From assembly GCF_900090045.1 (NCBI RefSeq), contig NC_041782.1:186001-250000 (forward strand): a DNA stretch of 64,000 bases, read 5' to 3'. Each line of letters opens with the position of its first letter. Position 1 is the stretch's first letter. The DNA comes from Plasmodium malariae (lineage: Eukaryota > Apicomplexa > Aconoidasida > Haemosporida > Plasmodiidae). The notes beneath the pieces were generated by a model. That model saw only the letters and a list, made by a program, of their open reading frames with translations. It made no database searches and was not told the origin of the DNA. Positions 37,029 to 50,376 of the stretch are shown one piece after another. A program made the position numbers and the translations under genes.

Positions 37029-37742
37029 TATAGTAAATTTCCTAATGTAATAAGAAGTAAAAAAAGTAATGTAAATACTCTTAAAGGAAGTATTCCTACT
37101 GACTAATTGCTGAAGTAGCGCTCGTAAATATGTAATACCTTAGAATTCTTTTTAGGAAGTATCAGTACATTAATTTTACGCATCCATATAATTGAGATTC
37201 ATATAGAACAGTTTTTTTAAAAAAAAAAAAAATATACTTATCACATAAAATGTTTTATATATCACATATGTCCATTTCCTAATCAATTTTTTGATTACAG
37301 TTCTTGAATTATATTTATCTTTAGACTTAAAATTTCCATCGTATATTCAATATTGTAATCCTCACTGTCTTAAGTATCATGTCCATTTTCAAATAATATA
37401 TCATTAATCCTATATTATATGTTTCCTTATTTTTTATGACAACAGTATAACGAATCTTGCGTCTAATATCCCATCCTCACAATGTCAACTAACTATAGAT
37501 TCATTAAAGGTCCATTACAATGAATAAAAAATATTTTTATTATTTAAATATATATTAAGTATACTTACTCATTAGAAATTTCCACATAAGTACATTCACA
37601 TATTTATATAGGATGAAGCAGCAAAAAATATAAGGCAAATTTTCTACTATTTTATTTCAACGTATCAGTGAATTAAGTGCATATCTATAAAAAAGGACAA
37701 ATATAAATGCTTTAACTAATATAAAAGAATTAATTTTTTCAT
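37029..37742 (-). pseudogene. Decayed member of the fam-l/fam-m superfamily
   Basis: A signal-exon remnant (about 37655-37742) reads EKINSFILVKAFIFVLFYRY, one base out of frame with the ATG at 37740-37742. Exon 2 remnants include GILDARFVILLS. From about 37440 down come NDILFENGHDT, a stop, DSEDYNIEYTME and, after a shift, KDKYNSRTVIKKLIRKWTY. The last segment resembles NSRAISKKLVKK of the 13317-14060 remnant and, more distantly, NNRTISDKLYKKI of the intact genes. A hydrophobic piece VGILPLRVFTLLFLLLITLG ends at TAA near 37029. Several stops and shifts are present. The matches are short, so the family call is tentative. Confidence 0.5.
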
Positions 37743-40099
37743 TTGTACTAGAATTAATGAATTTTATAATATATATGAAAGTAACTAAAAAAGTTATTGT
37801 TTATTCACAAGCTAGTAACATAAGGGTATTATTATTTGCAGTGCTAATTTATTCTTCAAAAAAGTATTAATTAGTATAAATAAAATAAAAATATAAATTA
37901 TAAAAAATAAAAGATACTTTTAACAGTAATTTTGTAAATAATTTTAATAAAGTTATTTATCAACAACGCAAAATCAAAAGAATTTATTTTAATACAAATT
38001 ATTTCAATAAACCCTCAATATATACATATATATAGTAGTATATAACAGAACAATTCTAAATTTTAGATATGAATTCTTTTAAGAAAAATAATAAAACAAA
38101 ATACATTTTTCTTTTTTATAAAAATTTTATTTGATAATCAGAATAAAAACAATATATATGTGATGAGAACAGGTACATAAATATATATGACTAATATAGT
38201 TATTGATTTTTTGTCAGTTCCCTAATAATAAGCTTAGTTATTTGTACATGCTAAACTTTTAAATACTATTTTATAATAGAAAAACATAAATAATTGTATA
38301 GCATATTATATTATTTACATGATGAAAAAAAAAAGAAAAACTAAAAAAGACATTTTTTTTTATAACACAAAATATAAATGTTACATATGCCGCATACCTA
38401 CGACATGTATAACTTCTATTTAAGAATAATTTGAAAAATACATTCCAGGAATTATTTTATGTACAAAATATTTATATTTTAAAATGTACTATAGAATTTA
38501 ACTCTCTTATATATTTCCATTACATTTTTTAGTATGCAATACTTCATATAAGTTAATATAATTCATTACGTGTAATATGAATAAAAAAAATAATTTTGAT
38601 TTAAGAATTGAGTAATTTATATCTTATATATTTTTTTCTTTTGATTGTTTAAAATATAAATTTGCAAGTTTTAAAGAAATTATGATATTAAAAAAAGGAA
38701 AAAAATATAAAAGTATATGTAATAGTAAAAATACTTTTAATAATTATTCAATTAAAAAGAAAATTACAGCAAAAATATAATATCTTTAGGAAATACAGTA
38801 TGATTATATATAACGTAACATCCAAAAAATATTAGAAAATTCATTAATGCATTATTTTTCTTTTTAACGTTTCTATTTAGGATATAACTGTGTATATTTG
38901 TTATTGATTTATAAGTAAATAATACCAAAATCATGTTTTAATTCACAGCTTTTATACATCTTAATAAAATGATTAAATATATTATTTATATACCAAAAAA
39001 AAAAAAAATAGAAATATTTATATTACAACTTTCTGTTGAACATAGTTAATAAAAATTAATATGAAAATATAATATATTAACTCTATAATAAAAAATTGAT
39101 ACTAATACATGTAAGAAATATGCTTATCTAAAATATAATTAATTAAAAAAAAATATATATAGCCTTTAAAATTTTAAAGTGTTATATGATGCATATTACC
39201 TTACAAATTACTACAAAAATAAGATAAACACTTTTTTATAATATTTTTTCATGTGTATATATATTTATATAATTATATATATATATATATAAACGCATAT
39301 AAAATATTCTTTGTTCTGGATACTTAAATTATTCTTTCATTTGTATATACTTAATTCTTCTAAAAATTATAAATTCATCTTTATATAAAAAAGAACAGGA
39401 GCACAACTTAATTAATATTTCTATCTATTATAAATAATCTATAATGATAAAAATTACATAAATTTATAAACTTCATTTTTATAATTAGTTTCTAAATATT
39501 CATGTAACTAATACGTCGGTGGTTTTTAGTAGAATGTTTTTTTTTTTCTAAATTATTATATGCATGTTAGAACTATTAAAAATATTAACGTCAACTTAAA
39601 TTAATTAATTACATATATTATGTAAATTAAAAAATAAACTAAAAATAATTTTCATTTTTATTAAAACATTTAATTAGGTCCTATGGGAGAACTTGCAGTA
39701 TCATTATATAGCATTCATAAATACATATATTTATTTCATATATATCTATCTATTAATTCATATATATTCACATAAATACTACAATATTTTTTAAATTATT
39801 ATAGATATAATGTCAACTATAAGAATTATTTAGAATAAATATAACTGTTGTTATAATGTATTAGGTTTCTTTTAATATAACATGTTATTAATATTAAAAT
39901 AATAAAGCTTATTACTTTTTTTATTTTTATACTTTGTTTAAAAATTAATTAATGCGTGCTATACATATATTCAGTGAACTTATTATTTTGCTATTGTTTC
40001 ATTAAGCAATATTTTTACAGTCCTCCTGATTATAGAACAACTAAATCTTTTCTGCAATACTATTACTTCAATGATATCCATAGGATTATTTCCACACAA
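37743..40099. other. AT-rich spacer, no gene
   Basis: No open frame of note. Contains a (TA)n tract near 39266-39290 and scattered A runs. Confidence 0.55.
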
Positions 40100-43000
40100 A
40101 CATACATAAGTTAAAATAATCGCTAAAGTGCGTATCATTACATGTTTTAATTACATTTGTTTTATTCTACTCTATAAACTTAATGGAATTTATATTTTCT
40201 AATTAATGTATTTTTTATATACATGTTTAACGGTTTTATATTACAAATATACGGATATACATATATCTAATGTACTTAAATAAAAATAAAAAATTACAGT
40301 ATAATTGTTTCCTTTTTCTACGTTTCATATAAATTAATTCATTATGTACAAACTTTCATACGTAATTTCCTTTCGTATATTATTCATTATAATTTGTTTA
40401 TACATCGTTAGATGCTTGTTTAACATGGTGAAAATTGTTAACATATGAATTAATATATAAGTACAGTTTACGTATATGTACACTTATTTACATATATGAA
40501 ATTTTTTCTATCATTCTAAGATGAACTAATTACTTTTGGGTTTTTCCCTTATACATTTACTACTCATTTTTCTGTATTTGTTATATTCTTTTTTTTTTTT
40601 TTTTTGCTTCCTCCATGCTTAGGATAAATGCATTAATTAATATCTACATAAAGATCTTTAATAGATGTAATCAAAGATACGTAAAAAATGTTGATGTAAT
40701 ATAAAATGGCATATATTTAAACGAATTTCTTTTCTGAAAAATTAATTTTAAGAGCTCACTTTTCATGTGACATATATATTTTTTTTTATCGTCTTTCTTT
40801 ATTAGCATCCGTATAAGATCTAAATGTTTCAAAGAACATCATACAGTGTTATTATCATCTCTTGTTATTTACCTGAATTTTATCGTGCGCTCCATTCTAT
40901 TTTATGTACATAAACTTATTATAAATTGTTCACATCTATAACGCATGAACAAAAGTTGTTAATGTTAGTAATGTCATGTAAATAAATTTCTAATATGCAA
41001 AATTTTATATATATATATATAGATGCACAACTTTTCCCATTTATAACGTTTCAATTTAAATTATCTAAAACATATAAGGGAAGATAGCACAAAAAAACAC
41101 ATATATATGCATGCGTATAGTATTCATAGATAAACGTTTAATCATGAGCAGTGCTATCTCATTAACGCGCATAAATTTTGAAAGCATTTGTGTCCTCAAA
41201 TTGTTTCATTTATTAACATGAGATTGTATTCCTATGATAAATGCTTTATTCTATTTATTTTGCTTTAAACGGATTAAATGAGAATTTGGGTCTTTGTTAT
41301 AGTATTCTTCTATTGACTCCTTTATTCGCGTTGCATATGATTGGTACAACCTAATAATATTTTTTCATTTATATATATGAAGCTCAGCCATAATAATGAA
41401 TTGCTGTAATGAATTCATTTGATGAAATACACAAATAAAGCTATAAATAATACATATTATTTGTTTTATTTGTTATTATTATTATCATGTACCCCCTGTA
41501 TACATAAGAAAATATGCTTACTTCAACCCTAATAATAATATATTCAAATAATTTAACTTATTTTTTTAAGTTTAAAAACAAAGATGAGTTTTTTGAAATA
41601 TAGGAATGAACATGTATCCGAATATGTAAATCGATACATTATGTTATGCAAGTCTACATATCTACTCTTGTACATGCATCTATACGCATATACATATATA
41701 AATGTTCATGTGCACAAGTTTATATGCGCAATTACATATATTCATGTTTACATGCAGATGTACATATACACATATATATATGCAGGTTCATCTGCACACT
41801 ATATCAGTACAAAGGACACATGCAAATTCTTTTATAATAATTATTCTCAATACTTGTATACCTAATTCTCAAGAAAGTACATAATCACATGCTTATTTGT
41901 GCATATTTTACACTTTTCATATAAATTAAGAAAAGTAATAATAAATTATTAAAATTACGTAAAGAGTTTCACTTCCTTTCCGTTTCCCCTCTTTCTCATT
42001 AATATTTTATATGTATAAAGAGCTTCGATTTCTAGAAAAACATCTTTGTAATCCAAATTTATCATATAAAAAAACGATAGGGAAAAATACCTTTAAATTT
42101 TCATTATTCTTATATATTTAGTATTATTCTTAAATAATTTTAATTTTTTCTTTCATCATTTTATTTTACTTGTTTTAATTTGTTTTGGTGCTACATCATC
42201 ATGTATCTTTAAGACTTCCTATGAATTCTCTTCATTTTCCTTTTTTTCATTTTAACATTCGTTTAGGATGATAAGACTGTCCTAGTAAAGCAAAATATGT
42301 GTTAAAAATAAGAAAGAGTAATGTTTGTGACATGCACATTGAGAGTTTTTACATCTGCATAATGTTAATTCTAGCAATTATCATATTTTTTATTAAAATT
42401 GCTGTACTTATATTCCATTAATGCATAAGTATACAATGAAGAGTAGTACACTAAGCACATAAACTATAATTACATATAACGAAAATATAGTTATAGAAAA
42501 TCAAAGTTATTTTCTTTATTTAGCAATGCCTTCTATGTGGAAAAATGCAAATTCTCCACAACCTTATTTTTAAAAATTTAATAATTTTTCTTTTCATAAT
42601 TTTAATTCACATGTATTAATTTAAAAGGAAAAAAAAAAAATAAAGGAAAGTAGGAGAAAAGAGAGAACAAAAAAATTGAGTAAAGAACGTTTTTAGTACA
42701 CACGTATATAATTGAATACATTCAAAAAAATTAATATATATAAAATGGTCTATATATATATTTTAATTTTTAATAGTAACATAAAAAAATTAAAAGCTAG
42801 ATAATATGAGGATTAAAAAAATTTTTTTCTTTTTTCTTTTTTCTTTTTAAGGTTAATTATTTACGTGAACTTCATTTTTAAAGCTGTACATACACAAAAT
42901 ATTTTATTATTTACATGAGTATTTATTAAGTAAAGAAGAATTCTGAGTTATGTTTTTAACATCATGCATATTATAAAAACACAAATAAATGAAAAACTAA

Positions 43001-43600
43001 TAGTATTAAAGAATATGATTAAATACTTGTGAAATAAATCTTATTATTTTATGAAAGCTTTTTGTTACTATTTTTCTATTTACCATATATTTTTTCTGCT
43101 AAAAATAAATTTTATTCCTTATATTAAATAATCCTTTTGTTAAATATCTCTCTTTTCTACCTTATAGTAATGTTCTTTCTTTAATTTAACTTTTTGTTTT
43201 CATTTTTTTCCATATAATATATTCATATCTTATTATTAATTTTTAACGGGTAATTGATAAATACAGGATATGAAAATTTTAATAAAATTCTTTTTGAAAA
43301 ATATGGCATAATTAATATTATATATGCAAAAAAAAAAGAAAAAAAATATATATTCCGCTAACATAATAATTTTACATATTTATATATATTATTTACACAG
43401 AAGATAATGATTTAATAAAATACAGTAATAATAATATTATAAAAAAAAGTAAATATAAATATTTTTTTATTAAAATTCTTGTCAGCAACATTGCACAATC
43501 TTCGTTTACAGTTATCTATATATATTCTATATTCTTTGCATGTATAATGCTTTTTTGCAAAGAAAAAAATATGCACGCGTAATTTCATTGTCTAGAGAAT
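40100..43600. other. Gene-free stretch with visibly higher G+C
   Basis: Sampled lines reach about 28-32% G+C (for example 40801-40860 and 41101-41160), well above the neighbouring spacer and nearer to coding sequence. Yet no exon-like frame is present. It contains a 17-base T run (40589-40605), a TGCATGCG motif near 41108 and the tract described at 41640-41815. It shares no fam, STP1 or PIR motif that I can see. It may be displaced non-subtelomeric intergenic DNA or a long non-coding RNA locus; neither is shown. Confidence 0.4.
41640..41815. repeat. Imperfect ATATACATG / TGCA alternating tract
   Basis: Many irregular reiterations of short units such as ACATATA, TACATG, TGCATC and TGTGCAC over about 175 bp. 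Purine-pyrimidine alternation is dense, which is the likely reason all three plus-strand frames stay open here (41584-41865). Confidence 0.6.
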
Positions 43601-44672
43601 CCTATGTAATAGCATGTAAATGTGATAACTGAAACATGTATAAATATTATATTATAATTTTCATTTGAACCCATAAAGAACAAAATTTAATAAATTTAAT
43701 CTAATAATGAGAACTACTACGATTACATTTTTATGTTAAATATATATATTACCTTTATTTAATTAATTTCTTGTTGAAGAAAAAAATAATTTTGAAGTAG
43801 AAAAATTAGAACTTAACTAAAAATATAATATTTTATAAGTAAGAATTATCTCAAAAATAAAATAAAATATTTTTTCTAGTTTTATCTAAAAAATGAGTGT
43901 TATAAATATAATTGGATTATTATCTCTATATAAAGTAAATTATGTGTGTTTTTAATAACATATTAACCCTTTATTAAATAAAAATGTATATATGGAAAAT
44001 AAGATATATATATATATACTTGCAGAATATTGTATGCTTGTAGAAAAAACTTATACTCTTTTGTACTAATAATTCTAATATATCCTTTTACAAATATATA
44101 TACATATTAAAATTTTACTATAATAATTAAAAAAAAAATGAATTTACATATATTATCTATTAATTTATTATTATATTTAATTTATCAATATAATATCTTA
44201 ATAATGTAAAAAATATAAATATATATATATTTTTAATTTATTTATAAATTTTAAATAAAATATATATTTAATTAGTTTGCACAGAATTTGATTAACACCA
44301 CCATTAAGTACATTTATAAATAATTTTAAGTTTTCCTTTTAATAGTAATTATAAAGAAGCGATAACCTGGTAAATAAATGTAAATAATCTATACTTAATA
44401 ACGATATTCTTTTATTGTATATCTCTAACTTTAAATTTATGAAAAACAAAATAAGCTAAAAATGAATTTAATTTGCTTTTACAATAAAAATATTTTATAA
44501 GATGTTTCTCACAAAACATATTTTATAGAATGAAATTTAAGTTTTTTAGTAAAAGTACCTATAAAAATCCATAAATCTAAATACATTCACCTTCTTTCAC
44601 TAAATTCAAAACATTACATATGTATTACTAATTTAAAGTAAATAATACATATTCCTAATAACATGAAAGAAT

Positions 44673-44690
44673 AACTATTTTAGACTAGAA
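44673..44690 (-). other. Distal downstream block D of the 45104-46090 gene
   Basis: AACTATTTTAGACTAGAA, about 414 bp past the stop codon. Confidence 0.45.
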
Positions 44691-44899
44691 CAATATATAA
44701 AGTAGAAATAAACAATTTTTAACTAAAACATAAATGAACACAAGTACTTAATAAAAATATATTAAATTTTATGTTATATATTAATTTTATTTCACACATA
44801 TAGTTTTTCTATAAAAATATAATTAAATATAAAATATATATGTATATTATGACAAAGATATTTAGCTAAATTTGGAATATATTTTATAATACTCATGAG

Positions 44900-44943
44900 A
44901 AAATATTAAAACGTTCAAATTCACTGAAAATCTAAGAACATAA
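44900..44943 (-). terminator. Downstream block T1 of the 45104-46090 gene
   Basis: AAAATATTAAAACGTTCAAA then TTCACTGAAAATCTAAGAAC and ATAA; the most complete version of this block. Confidence 0.45.
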
Positions 44944-45103
44944 TCTATACTTGTCCATTAAGGAGTTCGTGTGGGGTTAGGTGTATTTAAAATATTTAAG
45001 CAATTATGAATGTATTTAATAAGCTCATAACTATAGATATCTCGTATGTTATCTTATATTTATGACTTAATTACAAGAAGAAACATAATTCTTTCTATGC
45101 GTT

Positions 45104-46090
45104 TTATTTCTTCCTTAACTTAATTTTTTCAAATTTTTTAACTTTTTTATGATAGTATATAACCCATGTTATAAGTGTGACACCTAATATAATAAAAGGT
45201 ATGAAATATATTAGAAAACCAAATAAAGTGCACGATACACGGATTTTCGTTCCCAAACTATCGCTCTTCCATACTGGCACTTCGAAAAACGGTTTTAATG
45301 TTTCAGACCAATCCTTCCCTAAAAGTATACTCAATTTTGGTCCTAACGTTCTCCAAAAACCTTGGGCGAAGGCATTCAATACCTCACGCAATCCTCCTAA
45401 AAGTCCTATACCACCATAATAGTCTAATATTAGTGATAATAATAATAAGAAAAAGAGTAATAAAGGTAGGCGTAGTCGTAGTCCGTATTTTTTAAGTACT
45501 ATTCTCTTATATAATTTATCACTAATTGTCCTATTACTTTTAAGAAAATTCTCATAATCAAGTTCTTTGAATATTTTTTTTTCCAGACGGGAATATTTTT
45601 TTGTTTCAAAAATACAAGATTTACTTTTTTTATCTAGTTTATGAATTTCTTCATTTTTTAAAGAACATCCATTTGATTTACTCTTTTTTGGTCTGTCTCT
45701 CTTCACATTATTACATATATTTATTTTTTCGTTCTCTACATTATATGGTATCACTTCTCTTAACCCTAAAACACATGAATTTATGTTCTTCCTATATTTT
45801 GATAGTAATCGATAAATTCTTGTATCTAATTTTTTAAAACCTTTGTAATTTTCATCTAAATATTTTTTAAAGGTACTCTAAAATAACAAAGCAAATATTA
45901 GTAATTTAAGGAATAAAAAATTTCTTGCCAAAAAAAATTACGAATAAAATTAAAACAATAACAATTTGAATAATGTAAATATTCTTAAATATTATTATAA
46001 TACCAGTTCACTTGTGAAGTTTCCTCTCCAAGATAAAAAAATAAACATCGCAAGATTAATTAAAAACAATAATTTCATCCTTTCATCCAT
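45104..46090 (-). CDS. fam-l-like two-membrane-span exported protein, intact
   Basis: Exon 1 is 46004-46090 (MDERMKLLFLINLAMFIFLS then WRGNFTSEL). The intron is 45878-46003 (126 bp) and exon 2 is 45104-45877. The product is 286 residues. Exon 2 begins STFKKYLDENYKGFKKL, with PEXEL-like RLLSK at residues 52-56. The core contains CIFETKKYSRLEKKIFKELD and FLKSNRTISDKLYKRIVLKK. Spans lie around LRLRLPLLLFFLLLLSLILD and FGFLIYFIPFIILGVTLITW, and the tail is YYHKKVKKFEKIKLRKK. The loop between the spans is long and glycine/tryptophan-bearing (GIGLLGGLREVLNAF, FWRTLGPKLS). The first in-frame ATG of exon 2 (45754) is internal, so the spliced signal exon sets the start. Function unknown. Confidence 0.9.
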
Positions 46091-46480
46091 TATATAGATA
46101 TTTAATATTGAAATATATTAAATAAAACGTTAACAATAATATAATATTTTTTTAATGCTACAGGATAGTATAATTATTTATTAATTTAAATTTTCTTTAT
46201 TCTTTTTTTTTTTTTCCGCAAAAAATAGTACGTATGTAACTGTAATATATTGTACAATATAGACAAAGAAATAGAACATTAAAAAAACATTAAAGTATTT
46301 TATATTATATTTTCACTAAAATGTAATTTTTTATCAAAATGAAAAATCTAAAATTATCCTTAATATTAAATAGACATAATTTAATGTAGTAGTGTAATTA
46401 AATTATTTTTGTTATCAATTTTCTTTAAACAATATAATAAAAAAAACTAAAGATTACGTATTTTTTCCAAGTACTCTTTA

Positions 46481-46540
46481 TGTAGAATATAGAATCTATA
46501 GAATATATAGAATATAGATAATTGGTTGTTTTCTATATTC
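46481..46540 (-). promoter_or_regulatory. Upstream block P1 of the 45104-46090 gene, expanded repeats
   Basis: Starts 391 bp upstream of the ATG. Four successive TAGAATATA-like units (about 46482-46516) before a pyrimidine-rich tail; other copies have one or two. Confidence 0.5.
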
Positions 46541-46941
46541 AAAGAATAATAAATAAGATTATGTTTTTTTTTTTTATAATTTATAATTTTATAAATAATA
46601 CATTTTGAAGAAGCAGGTTATTATTTTTAAATAATTATAATCATCATGACAAGATAATAATAGTAAAAATAAATTAAGATATTAGTATTTTATTCAATTA
46701 CTAATTATATATTAATAATAACACTTTCATTCTCTATTGGTTTATTATATATTTAAGAAGTTGTATTTATATCATACTACCAAATCTATAAATAATATAT
46801 ATTTTGAAGATCAAATGTATTTTTTTTTTTATATAAAAATATTAGAAAATTATAGTTTTTAATTAAGTTTAGTTCATATAATTATTTATAAATTTAACGT
46901 TTCTAAATACTTCTAATAAACTACTTAATCTATTTTGTTAA

Positions 46942-46975
46942 ATGTACATATTTAGATGAATTATTAATAAAAAAT
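46942..46975 (-). promoter_or_regulatory. Upstream block P2 of the 45104-46090 gene
   Basis: About 852 bp upstream of the ATG. ATGTACATATTTAGATGAAT then TATTAATAAAAAA, followed by a 16-base A run at about 46982-46997. Confidence 0.4.
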
Positions 46976-49900
46976 AATAAACAAAAAAAAAAAAAAAGTA
47001 TTTCTAGTATTAAATGTACCATTATCATACCAAACCTAGTTCATTAATTATTTACGTATATATTAAAAAATAAAAATGCATATCCTTTTATATTATCAGT
47101 TTATTATATCAAAGATATTCAAGTAATTTTTATAAAAAGGAATTTAATGAACAATAATATAATTGTAATTATAAGATATTAAATATACTCATGCTTTCAT
47201 TTTATGAAAGAGTATTGTATTGCACAATATTAATAATGTAAAATATACAGTTATTATGGAAATCAAATTTATATTAATAAGTGTAGACTGTTATTCACAT
47301 CTAAACATAATGAGTTCCCCTAATATATAATGATAATTTTTATTATTTATAGGTTATTAACTTAATATTTATAAATATTAAACATTTTCCTTAAAAAATT
47401 TTTTACAGTAAAATACGATATTATAACCTTGATAAAATAAATTATTAAATATGAGAACAAGAAAAAAGAAAAAATACCTCAAAAAAATGCAAATATATTA
47501 AAAGTGATATTATAAATCTACGAAAAGACTTAAAAAAAATATATAAAAACTCGATATGCACAAAAAATAAAACAAATAATTTTTACAGCTATATATTATT
47601 ATTTTTTCATATAATTACAACGATTTTCCAAAAAGAGATATAAGATGGTAAATATATTAATTAACATATATTAATAGTCATTTTATTTTTTTTAATTATA
47701 TTAGTATATCCTTATATATATGTCTTTTCTCTATTTCTGCTTTATATTATTATTCCTAAATAATACGTTATGTTTCTGTATCCATTTGGATTTATTTAAA
47801 GCCATAATTTTCATATACTATTAGTAGTAAATGTTATTCATTTTTTTTTCCAGTTTTTTTTACATGCATATCTAGTTACATAAAAAATTATTTTTATAAT
47901 AAGCCCAAGAAATAAAAACATTATGAACAACTATTAAGCAGTACTTATATACGTAGACTCTAATACATTTAATCTTACATTCAATTTACATGGAATAATA
48001 TAGCTAAAAATTTTTTTTAGTATACTTTTGTTTAATTCAAAGAAAAATGATAATATTAAACATTATAATACTTGAAAAATAATAACATGAAAAAAATAAA
48101 TATATATATGAGTTGATGTTTTGAACTTATATCTATAATTATGACTTTTATTTTTGTAAATATTTTAGGACATAATTTATTATAAGTTTTTTTCAAGAAA
48201 TATATACTATTAGAAAAATCTAAGAAAATTTATTATATACTTAAATAACTTAAGTATAATTAATATTCCGAACAAATTTTTATAAGATTTTTATTTAGAA
48301 CAATACATTATATAATATCGTTAATAAAGAATAAAATTATGTAAAAGCTAGTATTGTATAGATTATTATTATACTTACTTATTTATATTTCTAATAGTAC
48401 GTGTACATATATATATATTTTAATTTTTTCTATACATATTCAAAAATACTTACACGAAACTGTAAAAAATAATATATATTTTTTTATTCATATAAGTACT
48501 AGAATTAATGTGAATAAGTTTGTTCCAAAAAATTAAACGGCATTTTATTTAAAAGTAGTACCATAATATAAATTAAAGGTATTTTTAATATGAATTTATA
48601 ATTCTTTATCTAAGTTCAAAAATATTAATAAATCCTTAAATTCATGAATTTGCATATATTGAAGATTCATAAATTTTGAACTTTCTATTGTGTAAAAAAG
48701 AGGTTGGAAATATATTTCTGATGAAATATTATAAATATATTTTTAAGAATTTTATTATATTTATATTAATGGACAAGAAAATAAGTAGATATGATATGCC
48801 ATGTACGGATCTATCCTTATAATGAAATAAAACTAATGTAATAAAATTTGTGCTTTAATTAGTGATCTTGTAACAAATTCCAAAAAACATGAGATATAAT
48901 TTTTAAAAAATATATGTAGTAATTTATACATGTATAAAATTAAAAATAAATGCAATTCTTAGTAACATAAAAATAATTATTGAAATATGTAGCAGGAAAT
49001 GTTAAATTTTATAGATTATAGAAACGTTATTGTTTTATTCTAAAAGCTCCATCAATCATGCACACTAAAAGGTACAATACATTAAGTTAAATAAGAAAAG
49101 AAAAATTTAATTAAAAGAAATATTAAAAATGTGAATTATATAATGAACGAGATTAATTAGTGATATTTACTTAAATTGAAAAAAAACATATAATTTTTAA
49201 TTATAAAATCATTTAACCATTTTCGATGAGGGGTTGACGTGGGAAATATATCATTTTTTATTAGAATTAAAAGCTTTGTCTTATTCGAAAAATAAATACA
49301 TATATTTTGTTTTATTTAATGACAATATTTTAATCGATTTACTAAAGAATTTAAAATGATATATGTTAAATTAAATTCATGGGAAATTTATAATATCTGA
49401 CAATTATTAAAACGAAAATTATTTCAATAAATGATCCATAAATATTTGATTAATTTTAGTTCATCCGTTTAATCCTTTAATAATAAAAACAAACAAATAA
49501 AATATATATCTTATTCATTTAACGACTATTAGTAACATATATATTTTAGTAATTTTTATAAAATTGAGTTACTGTCTCATTAATAATAATAGTAAAATTA
49601 TATATTTTTTTAATTTTTTACTTTATTGAAACAATTCAGTATCTCCAAGTTAGTAAGAACATATAAGTAGCCAATAATTATAAAGTTATGTTTTTTTATG
49701 ATATAAATTAAATTCACATTTATACAAAAAAAAAAAAAAATAAAAGTCACTATAATTATTCTTTCAATAAATATGTTTTATTCCATGTTTCTAATGAAAT
49801 ACACTTTATATAATAAATATTAATTATTCTTCTTAGTGATATATACATATATATATATATATATATGCATATATGTATAAATGTATCAAACTACATAAGA

Positions 49901-49980
49901 TACCTTTCATAATATATAAAAAGATACATATTTCTCTATTTAAAATCTACAATGTTTTTTCATAAAAACCTGAACAAATA

Positions 49981-49996
49981 ATAATTTTAGACTAGA
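49981..49996 (-). other. Distal downstream block D of the 50377-51273 gene
   Basis: ATAATTTTAGACTAGA, about 381 bp past the stop codon. Confidence 0.45.
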
Positions 49997-50174
49997 ATGT
50001 AATGCAAAATAATAAGAAGAATTACTTTGCCCTAATATACATTATCACAATTCAAAATAATTATATGAATTGTGGCATTATTTATTAATTTTAATGAACA
50101 AACATATTTCTATATAAATGTATATTAATATACAATTGTTTATGAGTTACAATAATAATTTAAAATACAAATTT

Positions 50175-50219
50175 GAAAACATTAAAAAATTCAAATTAAC
50201 AATAACATGAAGAACATAA
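50175..50219 (-). terminator. Downstream block T1 of the 50377-51273 gene
   Basis: GAAAACATTAAAAAATTCAA then ATTAACAATAACATGAAGAA and CATAA, ending about 158 bp past the stop codon. Confidence 0.45.
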
Positions 50220-50376
50220 CTATTTATATTTTTATATCTAAGATATCAGATATACACACCTATCAATAAAACCTTTGATATTATATGCATGTTTATTAAG
50301 TATATCACTAATAATATCATAGTTTTTCATATTAAAAGCTTCTCTAGATAAAGATATACTTTCCCTATTATTTATT

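Larger units (their letters stand above)
43601..45103. other. Downstream flank of the 45104-46090 gene, no gene
   Basis: Blocks D (44673-44690) and T1 (44900-44943) are present. A short G-rich patch AGTTCGTGTGGGGTTAGGTG occurs at about 44963-44982, unusual for this window. Confidence 0.55.
46091..50376. other. Spacer between the 45104-46090 and 50377-51273 genes, no gene
   Basis: P1 (46481-46540) and P2 (46942-46975) of the left gene; D (49981-49996) and T1 (50175-50219) of the right gene. A (TA)n tract sits near 49846-49866. A GATGAGGGGTTGACGTGGG patch near 49225 is GC-rich for the region. Nothing else recognisable. Confidence 0.55.

Noticed and set aside
41584..41884. Three overlapping plus-strand open frames
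   Set aside because: All frames are open because of the CATATA/TGCA low-complexity tract; no protein signal.
41525..45770. AACCCTAA-like matches to Plasmodium telomere repeats
   Set aside because: Only single isolated units; the one near 45762 lies in coding sequence. No tandem array anywhere.
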